Below, piece by piece: positions 34,715 through 45,100 of a stretch of 64,000 nt of DNA. The translations under genes were made by a program, and so were the position numbers. The stretch comes from Strigamia acuminata (lineage: Eukaryota > Arthropoda > Chilopoda > Geophilomorpha > Linotaeniidae). The first letter of the stretch is position 1. Each line of letters starts with the position of its first letter. The notes under the pieces were generated by a model. That model searched no databases and was not told where the DNA came from. It was given only the letters and a program-made list of their open reading frames with translations. Where the stretch lies: positions 186,001 to 250,000 of the forward strand of contig CASHSZ010000052.1 of assembly GCA_949358305.1 (NCBI GenBank), written 5' to 3'.

Positions 34715-35474
34715 TGTTGCGAGCACGCGCAACATGGATTTTTGCTATCGCAATAGCGGATTTGCTTTGATTAATCATTAATTTAAGTTTGTGTTTAGTT
34801 AATAGTGCAGCTTAAGTTTTGGCTAAAGGTTAAATGAATTTCGTGTAGTTTGTGACGTGGGAGTTATGTTTTACCTGATTTAAGCTGTCTTTTTTAAGGT
34901 AATCTTGTATCTTTTCTTTGATTCTTTGGAGTTTTACTGCTTGGACTCGTCCAAAGAGTCGCTGCTGTTAGTTCCTAAGTTAGTTCGTTTATTTGAAACA
35001 CTTTGTCTTAATGTATTACGGTTTTGTGCCTTTTGTAATGATTTTATACTTGAAACTGTGTATTTTCTTGTATACGCTTTATCATTTTGTCACTAGAGGG
35101 ACAATTCGCCTCTTGCGAGTGATTGTTGCCACTCGTTGCTCTAATTGTTGTAGGTTGCGCAGCAACTACACTGTGACTGTTATGTAGATTTCTAGGGTTA
35201 AGATATGTAATTTTCTCCTCTCTTTTTCTGTGTATTTTGATAGATGTTAACTTTACAATAAATTCGGTTTGTTCATGTGTTATTTAACACATTAGGGGTG
35301 AGTTCTTCCAGACACTTGTTAGGCCACTTTGCAGGGATTTCAAGCAGGATTTCTCCTGCTTTGCATCATCTTTTTTGGAGCTCATCACAAGTTTTAGTAA
35401 GTAGGTTTATTTGTTATAACCATTTCCGATTGTCTTCTAGAGTGCCACACGGCCACAAAGCACTGCTAGAAACA
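34715..35474 (+). repeat. Element X 3' LTR
   Basis: 760 bp, same as 23409-24168 by eye; GGTC follows as target duplication. Confidence 0.92.
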
Positions 35475-35476
35475 GG

Positions 35477-35512
35477 TCAGTCAAGCATGTGAGAGCCCTA
35501 GAACTTGAATGA
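35477..35512 (+). CDS. BEL1 pol, last 11 codons and stop
   Basis: Read in the frame that leaves BEL1 at the GGTC duplication, this segment gives a short C-terminal tail and a TGA at 35510-35512. Its position relative to the LTR, and a tail similar in style to that of BEL2, support it as the original end of BEL1 pol, cut off by element X. Confidence 0.75.
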   Translation, partial: SVKHVRALELE

Positions 35513-35572
35513 TTTATTCTAATAAGACTTTGTGTGTGGTTCTCCTTCTCTGTCCTCTCGCCGGCAATTCGC
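35513..35572 (+). other. BEL1 3' untranslated end with CCGGCAA motif
   Basis: This 60-bp pyrimidine-rich segment ends in CGCCGGCAATTCGC next to the 3' LTR. There is no purine tract where one would be expected. Confidence 0.6.
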
Positions 35573-36589
35573 TGTTGCAAGACAGCGTAGATATTGTTGT
35601 GCTATTTTTTATTGTCAATATTTTTCACCATTTTGATTTGTGTTGATTAAAATCTTTAAGTGTTTTAATTTCCTTTGCCTAATTGGTATTTTTTCACTTT
35701 TCAGATTTTTATTGCTTATTAAAGTGTTTTGACTTGATTTTTATTCATACTTTTCAATATTCAGTAATGTTTATGCTTTGTATTGATTTCAAATATCTTA
35801 TTCCGTGCATTTATTGACTTATTCACTTGTTTTTTGAGAGTTTGTGTTGATTCCGAACTGTTTTGGTGCAAATTTCGTTACCTAGCATACAATTGCGATG
35901 CTAGTGACGTCATTTTTCTGTTTCCCGTAAAGTTACGGTTCCGTCTTCTAACCTTTTGTTTAGTACTTTTCAAATCCCTTGGAATTTTATTAAGCATTCG
36001 TTTAGACTAATTCAAGCATGCTCTTTCTATCTAGATGCATCAAAACTGCTTTGGAAGTTCCGTTTGATTGGTTTGAACGTTCGTTTCCGTCTGCCATAAA
36101 AGCGCAGCCGGGAATGTTCGTTTGGCCGATAAATTCGTATTTATTCAATCTGTGTATTTTATTCCGATGTTTTGTGAAGAGAATTGATAATTATTCTTAT
36201 AATTTAATCGATACTTTATTGATTATTTACATTTAGTGTTTTTACATTCATTTTACGTGTAGTTTTGCCGCCGATGTTATGTTCGCCGGACGCCATGTTT
36301 GATCCAACACCTTTGTTATGTTCGCCGGTCGCCATGTTTGTCCCAAGCGACGATTACACAATGTAACCGTTATTTTTGTATTTTATATCACATAATTTGC
36401 ATTTACTATTACATTAGGTGCATTCAAAGTCAAATGAATTATTTGTCTGAAATGACTGATTTGACTGATTTGACTAATTTGACTTAACAGTCACAGGAAA
36501 TGATGCAATTTACATCATCAGATGATAATCGAAATTTGAAAAATCATAATCTGCTTATTTTCATGATTTTTTACAAGCTTTTCAAGACT

Positions 36590-36930
36590 TTTCACCCAGT
36601 TTTTGACGATTTTTGACGATTTTTACACAGTTTTTGACGATTTTTACACAGTTTTTGACGATTTTTACTGAGGCTTTCACGATTTTTACCCAGTTTGTCA
36701 CGATTTTTACCTTTTTCACCCAGTTTTTCATGATTTTACACGATTTTTACCCGGTTTTTCATTATTTTACACGATTTTTACCCAGTTTTTCACGATTTTA
36801 CATGATTTTTATCGTTTTTCACGATTTTACACGATATTTACCGAGTTTTTCACAATTTTTATCTTGTTTTTCACGATTTTTTACGATTTTCATCCAGTTT
36901 TTCATGATTTTTACCTACTAGTTTTTAATG
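36590..36930. repeat. Degenerate 20-30-bp tandem repeat inside the LTR insert
   Basis: Repeated CACGATTTTTACCCAGTTTTT-like units (ACGATTTTTAC, CAGTTTTT) fill about 340 bp. Confidence 0.8.
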
Positions 36931-37500
36931 ATTTATTTTATCCATTTTTACATATATAAAAAATATGTTTTAAAATCTGTTAAAAAGCATGCATTTTTTT
37001 AAAAAAATATTTACTAAATAGCACTCATGTATTTTTTGATATTTACAGAAAAACATTCATTTATTTAAAAAATATTGATTTAATATGTTCACAAAAAAAT
37101 TAACTTACTTTAATATATTCACAAAAAAAAAACATATTTTATTTAATTTATTTAATTTAATTTAATTTAATCCAATATATTTACTGAAAAATTAACTCTT
37201 TATAAAAATAAAAATATTAATGTTGAAAAAGTACTATTTTCACTAAAAAAAAATCCACTGCCCAGTGGAAATGCTCAAAACATAAATTACATGCAAACGA
37301 GGTTCAATGTTTGCAGGTTAGTAGCGCTCTTATAATTAGGTTAGTAAAATGCTAACACAACACTAAGCTAGTTTACAATAATATTCAATGAATAAATTCA
37401 AAAAAAAATTTAAAAAAAAATTCAAAAATTCAAATAAATCAAGAAAATCTTCAAAAATGATGTTTTCAAGAAGTTGAAAGGTTTGTGAAGTCATCTGGTG

Positions 37501-37862
37501 CACTTCACGTGCTTTTCCTTGAAAATCTGGTCCAAAATATCCATAATTCTACTGGTTGAAATATCCGAAACAATCCACACACTTCACGTGTTTTTTTCTG
37601 GTCAAAATGTCCGAAATTCGCAATTTTCGCTGGTCTATGGTGTCCAAATCGATTCCCACACTTCACGTGTGTTTTCCTCTCGAAATTTGGGTCCAAAAAA
37701 CGTCCAAAAACATGCAAAACGTTCAAAAATGCCTCGCACGAGTCCAAATGGTACAAATCGTCGTCTGGGCGCTTTCTGTGCTGCACGTTCCTCGTTGTTC
37801 GCGAACGTTCGTGCGACGTTCCTCGTTGTCCGCGAACGTCCGTGCGACGTTCCTCGTCGATT
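37501..37862. repeat. 79-bp repeats with E-box, and 30-bp CpG-rich repeats, inside the LTR insert
   Basis: CACTTCACGTG occurs at 37501, 37580 and 37659, exactly 79 bp apart, each embedding the palindrome CACGTG. Two copies of a roughly 30-bp unit (CGCGAACGT, GTGCGACGTTCCTCG) follow at about 37796-37860. Both strands are open here because of base composition; I do not call a gene. Confidence 0.7.
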
Positions 37863-39116
37863 AGCGGTTGACGCCGCGAACGTGTCGGAAATGTGCGGTC
37901 CTGGCAATCGTACGATCGGCGTGCGCTCGAAAACATAAATTTGTGTTTAAAAATGTCAGCAATTACTAACCTTGCATTTGCCTAAGTATGGCTGTTCAGC
38001 TAGGTAATGAGCACTGCTCATTTTTTGAGTCCTTGACCAGTTTCTTGCTGGATTCCTCTTTTCATGATAGACTGACTGGGGGCATCCATCTTGAATGACT
38101 TATTCCAGTGGCCAAATAATTCATGTGCTCAGCCATGATTGGAGGAATTTTTCCATCAGCCACTTATTGATAAGTCATGATTGGAGTGACTTATCAATAG
38201 GCCACTTATTGCAATTGAATTATCTTTTCAGTGATGTAAATTACATCATTTCCTGTGGCTGGTAAGATATTTCAGCCACATCAGCCAAATAATTGTTCAC
38301 TTTGTATGGAGTTTAACCAAATGACTTACATGAATTATTGATAATTCAGATTATGATAAGTCAAATTTGGATTTTAACTTTGAATGCACCTATTGCGTTA
38401 TTATTCAGTATGTATTCTTTGATAATTTTGTGCTTTTGTACCGATCTAAATTCAAATGTGATCGTTATGTAATTTTCCTGGCCTGTGATTGGCTATCGTC
38501 AATCCTTTCTTTCCGTGATCGGTTTTTTGCTAATATCTCATTGTTTAACGTGTTTTTGGACATTGTTGTGATTAGCTTTTTTGTTCACCGCATTCTTGTG
38601 GTCATTTCAATGTATTTCAATGTATTTTTAGTGCATTTTTAAGCAAATGCCAACTTTGCCGTGATCTTGTTTTCTCCGTTACCTTGGTAACGGAATCTTT
38701 CGTGTATCTGTATTTCGCCGCTATCGGCCTGGCGCGTGCCATATTCGGTACTGCGCATGTGCGGTTCTCTAAGAACCAATCTAATTGCTGTAATTTCTTC
38801 AGTTATTAACCAACCTTTGAATAAATGTGTTGTGTTTTATTAGCTCTTGTTTTAGGCTTATTTTCAAACACATTCAATGTGTAGTGAGTAGTTTAAAAAT
38901 TCTCAGACCAACTTATGTTTCCGCCACCTATTGGATACTTGGTGCAGGTGTTCTCCACATTGTTCCAGCGGTACAACAATGCCATTTGTTGCGGATTTAT
39001 TGCTCTCCAGTGCGATTTTCGTACTAGCCACGCCATACGACCTTGGGCGAGCTCAAGTGTCTTGAATTTGGATACGCATCGCCATTCCTTTCTATCTGTC
39101 TTGTTGACCTGCAACA

Positions 39117-42100
39117 AAGGTTTAAACACTATTTCTGAACATTTAGAGACATTGGTCTTGTGGTGTTTGTGCTAAGTCAACTGCGATGTGAAATGAGCTC
39201 AAAATTTTTTTTTCAAAATTTAATGCTTGGGTGTTGCTAAAACTTATATTGAAGGCTTCTACTAAGGTTTAAACACTATTTCTGAACATTCAGAGACATT
39301 GGACTTGTGGTGTTTGTGCTAAGTCAACTGTGATGAGATCAAAAGTCTATTCTCCCAAATCATCGGTTGGATGTTGCTAAAACTTACATTGAAGGCTTCT
39401 ACTAAGGTTTAAACACTATTTCTGAACGTTCAGAGACATTGGTCTTGTGGTGTTTGTGCTAAGTCAACTGTGATGAGATCAAAAGTCTATTCTCCCAAAT
39501 CATTGCTTGGATGTTGCTAAAACTTACATTGAAGGCTTCTAATAAGGTTTAAACACTATTTCTGAACATTCAGAGACATTGGACTTGTGGTGTTTGTGCT
39601 AAGTCAACTGTGATGAGATCAAAAGTCTATTCTTCCAAATCATTGCTTGGATGTTGCTAAAACTTACATTGAAGGCTTCTACTAAGGTTTAAATACTATT
39701 TCTGAACGTTCAGAGACATTGGTCTTGTGGTGTTTGTGCTAAGTCAACTGTGATGAGATCAAAAGTCTATTCTCCCAAATCATCGGTTGGATGTTTCTAA
39801 AACTTACATTGGAGCCTTCTACTAAGGTTTAAACACTATTTCTGAACATTCAGAGACATTGGTCTTGTGGTGTTTGTGCTAAGTCAACTGTGATGAGATC
39901 AAAAGTCTATTCTCCCAAATCATTAGTTGGATGTTTCTAAAACTTACATTGGAGCCTTCTACTAAGGTTTAAACACTATTTCTGAACATTCAGAGACATT
40001 GGTCTTGTGGTGTTTGTGCTAAGTCAACTGTGATGAGATCAAAAGTCTATTCTCCCAAATCATCGGTTGGATGTTTCTAAAACTTACATTGGAGCCTTCT
40101 ACTAAGGTTTAAACACTATTTCTGAACATTCAGAGACATTGGTCTTGTGGTGTTTGTGCTAAGTCAACTGTGATGAGATCAAAAGTCTATTCTCCCAAAT
40201 CATTAGTTGGATGTTTCTAAAACTTACATTGGAGCCTTCTACTAAGGTTTAAACACTATTTCTGAACATTCAGAGACATTGGTCTTGTGGTGTTTGTGCT
40301 AAGTCAACTGTGATGAGATCAAAAGTCTATTCTCCCAAATCATTGCTTGGATGTTGCTAAAACTTACATTGAAGGCTTCTACTAAGGTTTAAACACTATT
40401 TCTGAACATTCAGAGACATTGGTCTTGTGGTGTTTGTGCTAAGTCAACTGTGATGAGATCAAAGTCTATTCTCCTAAATCATTGGTTGGATGTTTCTAAA
40501 ACTTACATTGGAGCCTTCTACTAAGGTTTAAACACTATTTCTGAACATTCAGAGACATTGGTCTTGTGGTGTTTGTGCTAAGTCAACTGTGATGAGATCA
40601 AAAGTCTATTCTCCCAAATCATTGGTTGGATGTTTCTAAAACTTACATTGGAGCCTTCTACTAAGGTTTAAACACTATTTCTGAACATTCAGAGACATTG
40701 GTCTTGTGGTGTTTGTGCTAAGTCAACTGTGATGAGATCAAAAGTCTATTCTCCCAAATCATTGGTTGGATGTTTCTAAAACTTACATTGGAGCCTTCTA
40801 CTAAGGTTTAAACACTATTTCTGAACATTCAGAGACATTGGTCTTGTGGTGTTTGTGCTAAGTCAACTGTGATGAGATCAAAAGTCTATTCTCCCAAATC
40901 ATTGGTTGGATGTTTCTAAAACTTACATTGGAGCCTTCTACTAAGGTTTAAACACTATTTCTGAACATTCAGAGACATTGGTCTTGTGGTGTTTGTGCTA
41001 AGTCAACTGTGATGAGATCAAAAGTCTATTCAACCAAATCATCGGTTGGATGTTTCTAAAACTTACATTGGAGCCTTCTACTAAGGTTTAAACACTATTT
41101 CTGAACATTCAGAGACATTGGTCTTGTGGTGTTTGTGCTAAGTCAACTGTGATGAGATCAAAAGTCTATTCAACCAAATCATCGGTTGGATGTTTCTAAA
41201 ACTTACATTGGAGCCTTCTACTAAGGTTTAAACACTATTTCTGAACATTCAGAGACATTGGTCTTGTGGTGTTTGTGCTAAGTCAACTGTGATGAGATCA
41301 AAAGTCTATTCTTCCAAATCATTGCTTGGATGTTGCTAAAACTTACATTGAAGGCTTCTACTAAGGTTTAAATACTATTTCTGAACGTTCAGAGACATTG
41401 GTCTTGTGGTGTTTGTGCTAAGTCAACTGTGATGAGATCAAAAGTCTATTCTCCCAAATCATCGGTTGGATGTTTCTAAAACTTACATTGGAGCCTTCTA
41501 CTAAGGTTTAAACACTATTTCTGAACATTCAGAGACATTGGTCTTGTGGTGTTTGTGCTAAGTCAACTGTGATGAGATCAAAAGTCTATTCTCCCAAATC
41601 ATTAGTTGGATGTTTCTAAAACTTACATTGGAGCCTTCTACTAAGGTTTAAACACTATTTCTGAACATTCAGAGACATTGGTCTTGTGGTGTTTGTGCTA
41701 AGTCAACTGTGATGAGATCAAAAGTCTATTCTCCCAAATCATTGCTTGGATGTTGCTAAAACTTACATTGAAGGCTTCTACTAAGGTTTAAACACTATTT
41801 CTGAACATTCAGAGACATTGGTCTTGTGGTGTTTGTGCTAAGTCAACTGTGATGAGATCAAAGTCTATTCTCCCAAATCATTGGTTGGATGTTTCTAAAA
41901 CTTACATTGGAGCCTTCTACTAAGGTTTAAACACTATTTCTGAACATTCAGAGACATTGGTCTTGTGGTGTTTGTGCTAAGTCAACTGTGATGAGATCAA
42001 AAGTCTATTCTCCCAAATCATTGGTTGGATGTTTCTAAAACTTACATTGGAGCCTTCTACTAAGGTTTAAACACTATTTCTGAACATTCAGAGACATTGG

Positions 42101-45100
42101 TCTTGTGGAGTTTGTGCTAAGTCAACTGTGATGAGATCAAAAGTCTATTCAACCAAATCATCGGTTGGATGTTTCTAAAACTTACATTGGAGCCTTCTAC
42201 TAAGGTTTAAACACTATTTCTGAACATTCAGAGACATTGGTCTTGTGGTGTTTGTGCTAAGTCAACTGTGATGAGATCAAAAGTCTATTCAATTAAATCA
42301 TCGGTTGGATGTTTCTAAAACTTACATTGGAGCCTTCTACTAAGGTTTAAACACTATTTCTGAACATTCAGAGACATTGGTCTTGTGGTGTTTGTGCTAA
42401 GTCAACTGTGATGAGATCAAAAGTCTATTCTCCCAAATCATTGGTTGGATGTTTCTAAAACTTACATTGGAGCCTTCTACTAAGGTTTAAACACTATTTC
42501 TGAACATTCAGAGACATTGGTCTTGTGGTGTTTGTGCTAAGTCAACTGTGATGAGATCAAAAGTCTATTCAACCAAATCATCGGTTGGATGTTTCTAAAA
42601 CTTACATTGGAGCCTTCTACTAAGGTTTAAACACTATTTCTGAACATTCAGAGACATTGGTCTTGTGGTGTTTGTGCTAAGTCAACTGTGATGAGATCAA
42701 AAGTCTATTCTCCCAAATCATTGGTTGGATGTTTCTAAAACTTACATTGGAGCCTTCTACTAAGGTTTAAACACTATTTCTGAACATTCAGAGACATTGG
42801 TCTTGTGGTGTTTGTGCTAAGTCAACTGTGATGAGATCAAAAGTCTATTCTCCCAAATCATTGCTTGGATGTTGCTAAAACTTACATTGAAGGCTTCTAC
42901 TAAGGTTTAAACACTATTTCTAAACATTCAGAGACATTGGTCTTGTGGTGTTTGTGCTAAGTCAACTGTGATGAGATCAAAGTCTATTCTCCCAAATCAT
43001 TGGTTGGATGTTTCTAAAACTTACATTGGAGCCTTCTACTAAGGTTTAAACACTATTTCTGAACATTCAGAGACATTGGTCTTGTGGTGTTCGTGCTAAG
43101 TCAACTGTGATGAGATCAAAAGTCTATTCTCCCAAATCATTGGTTGGATGTTTCTAAAACTTACATTGGAGCCTTCTACTAAGGTTTAAACACTATTTCT
43201 GAACATTCAGAGACATTGGTCTTGTGGTGTTTGTGCTAAGTCAACTGTGATGAGATCAAAAGTCTATTCAACCCAATCATCGGTTGGATGTTTCTAAAAC
43301 TTACATTGGAGCCTTCTACTAAGGTTTAAACACTATTTCTGAACATTCAGAGACATTGGTCTTGTGGTGTTTGTGCTAAGTCAACTGTGATGAGATCAAA
43401 AGTCTATTCTCCCAAATCATCGGTTAGATGTTTCTAAAACTTATATTGGAGCCTTCTACTAAGGTTTAAACACTATTTCTGAACATTCAGAGACATTGGT
43501 CTTGTGGTGTTTGTGCTAAGTCAACTGTGATGAGATCAAAAGTCTATTCTCCCAAATCATTGCTTGGATGTTGCTAAAACTTACATTGAAGGCTTCTACT
43601 AAGGTTTAAACACTATTTCTGAACATTCAGAGACATTGGTCTTGTGGTGTTTGTGCTAAGTCAACTGTGATGAGATCAAAGTCTATTCTCCCAAATCATT
43701 GGTTGGATGTTTCTAAAACTTACATTGGAGCCTTCTACTAAGGTTTAAACACTATTTCTGAACATTCAGAGACATTGGTTTTGTGGTGTTTGTGCTAAGT
43801 CAACTGTGATGAGATCAAAAGTCGATTCTCCCAAATCATCGGTTGGATGTTTCTAAAACTTACATTGGAGCCTTCTACTAAGGTTTAAACACTATTTCTG
43901 AACATTCAGAGACATTGGTCTTGTGGTGTTTGTGCTAAGTCAACTGTGATGAGATCAAAAGTCTATTCTCCCAAATCATTGGTTGGATGTTTCTAAAACT
44001 TACATTGGAGCCTTCTACTAAGGTTTAAACACTATTTCTGAACATTCAGAGACATTAATCTTGTGGTGTTTGTGCTAAGTCAACTGCGATGTGAAATAAG
44101 CTCAAAATTTTTTTTTCAAATTTTATTGCTTGGGTGTTGCTAAAACTTATATTGAAGGCTTCTACTAAGGTTTAAACACTATTTCTGAACATTCAGAGAC
44201 ATTGGTCTTGTGGTGTTTGTGCTAAGTCAACTGCGATGTAAAATGAGCTCAAAATTTTTTTTTCAAAATTTAATGCTTGGGTGTTGCTAAAACTTATATT
44301 GAAGGCTTCTACTAAGGTTTAAACACTATTTCTGAACATTCAGAGACATTGGACTTGTGGTGTTTGTGCTAAGTCAACTGTGATGAGATCAAAAGTCTAT
44401 TCTCCCAAATCATTGCTTGGATGTTGCTAAAACTTACATTGAAGGCTTCTACTAAGGTTTAAATACTATTTCTGAACGTTCAGAGACATTGGTCTTGTGG
44501 TGTTTGTGCTAAGTCAACTGTGATGAGATCAAAAGTCGATTCTCCCAAATCATCGGTTGGATGTTTCTAAAACTTACATTGGAGCCTTCTACTAAGGTTT
44601 AAACACTATTTCTGAACATTCAGAGACATTGGTCTTGTGGTGTTTGTGCTAAGTCAACTGTGATGAGATCAAAAGTCTATTCTCCCAAATCATTGGTTGG
44701 ATGTTTCTAAAACTTACATTGGAGCCTTCTACTAAGGTTTAAACACTATTTCTGAACATTCAGAGACATTGGTCTTGTGGTGTTTGTGCTAAGTCAACTG
44801 TGATGAGATCAAAAGTCTATTCAACCAAATCATCGGTTGGATGTTTCTAAAACTTACATTGGAGCCTTCTACTAAGGTTTAAACACTATTTCTGAACATT
44901 CAGAGACATTGGTCTTGTGGTGTTTGTGCTAAGTCAACTGTGATGAGATCAAAAGTCTATTCTCCCAAATCATTGGTTGGATGTTTCTAAAACTTACATT
45001 GGAGCCTTCTACTAAGGTTTAAACACTATTTCTGAACATTCAGAGACATTGGTCTTGTGGTGTTTGTGCTAAGTCAACTGTGATGAGATCAAAAGTCTAT

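Larger units (their letters stand above)
23409..35474 (+). mobile_element. Element X: large non-autonomous BEL-type retrotransposon, carrying BEL2
   Basis: Two 760-bp LTRs (23409-24168, 34715-35474) that look identical flank the element, with a GGTC duplication in BEL1 pol (23405-23408 and 35475-35478). Without BEL2 it is about 5.9 kb. No gag, protease, polymerase or integrase can be found in about 4.4 kb of internal sequence, so it must be moved by proteins from elsewhere. LTR starts (TGTTGC), the primer site and the CCGGCAA motif before the 3' LTR tie it to the BEL1/TK-element lineage. Confidence 0.88.
36416..38391. mobile_element. Non-autonomous terminal-inverted-repeat element in the BEL1 3' LTR
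   Basis: The ends AGGTGCATTCAAAGT and ACTTTGAATGCACCT are perfect 15-bp inverted repeats. ATT is duplicated at 36413-36415 and 38392-38394, and the empty site is visible in the 5' LTR near 6484. No transposase is encoded. A 3-bp AT-only duplication fits PIF/Harbinger-like or CMC-like cut-and-paste elements, but the family is not assigned. Confidence 0.85.
5644..39116 (+). mobile_element. BEL1: BEL/Pao retrotransposon inserted in satellite and broken by three later insertions
   Basis: The two LTRs start TGTTGC and end GCAACA. AAGG at 5640-5643 and 39117-39120 is the target duplication, and the satellite is continuous across it. Removing the EnSpm element, element X and the LTR insert (each with one copy of its duplication) leaves about 9.4 kb. 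The gag-pol parts then lie in one frame in the order gag, protease, reverse transcriptase, RNase H, integrase, which is typical of BEL/Pao. The LTRs differ at only three positions that I noticed in 1,565 bp, so BEL1 is fairly young and was intact when it was hit. Confidence 0.93.
35573..39116 (+). repeat. BEL1 3' LTR, interrupted
   Basis: LTR sequence occupies 35573-36415 and 38395-39116. It is split by a 1,976-bp insert plus 3-bp duplication, which exactly accounts for the length difference from the 5' LTR. AAGG (39117-39120) then begins the satellite. Confidence 0.93.

Noticed and set aside
37498-37938. Overlapping frames of 140 codons on both strands in the LTR insert
   Set aside because: They coincide with short tandem repeats and a CpG-rich patch; openness on both strands points to base composition.
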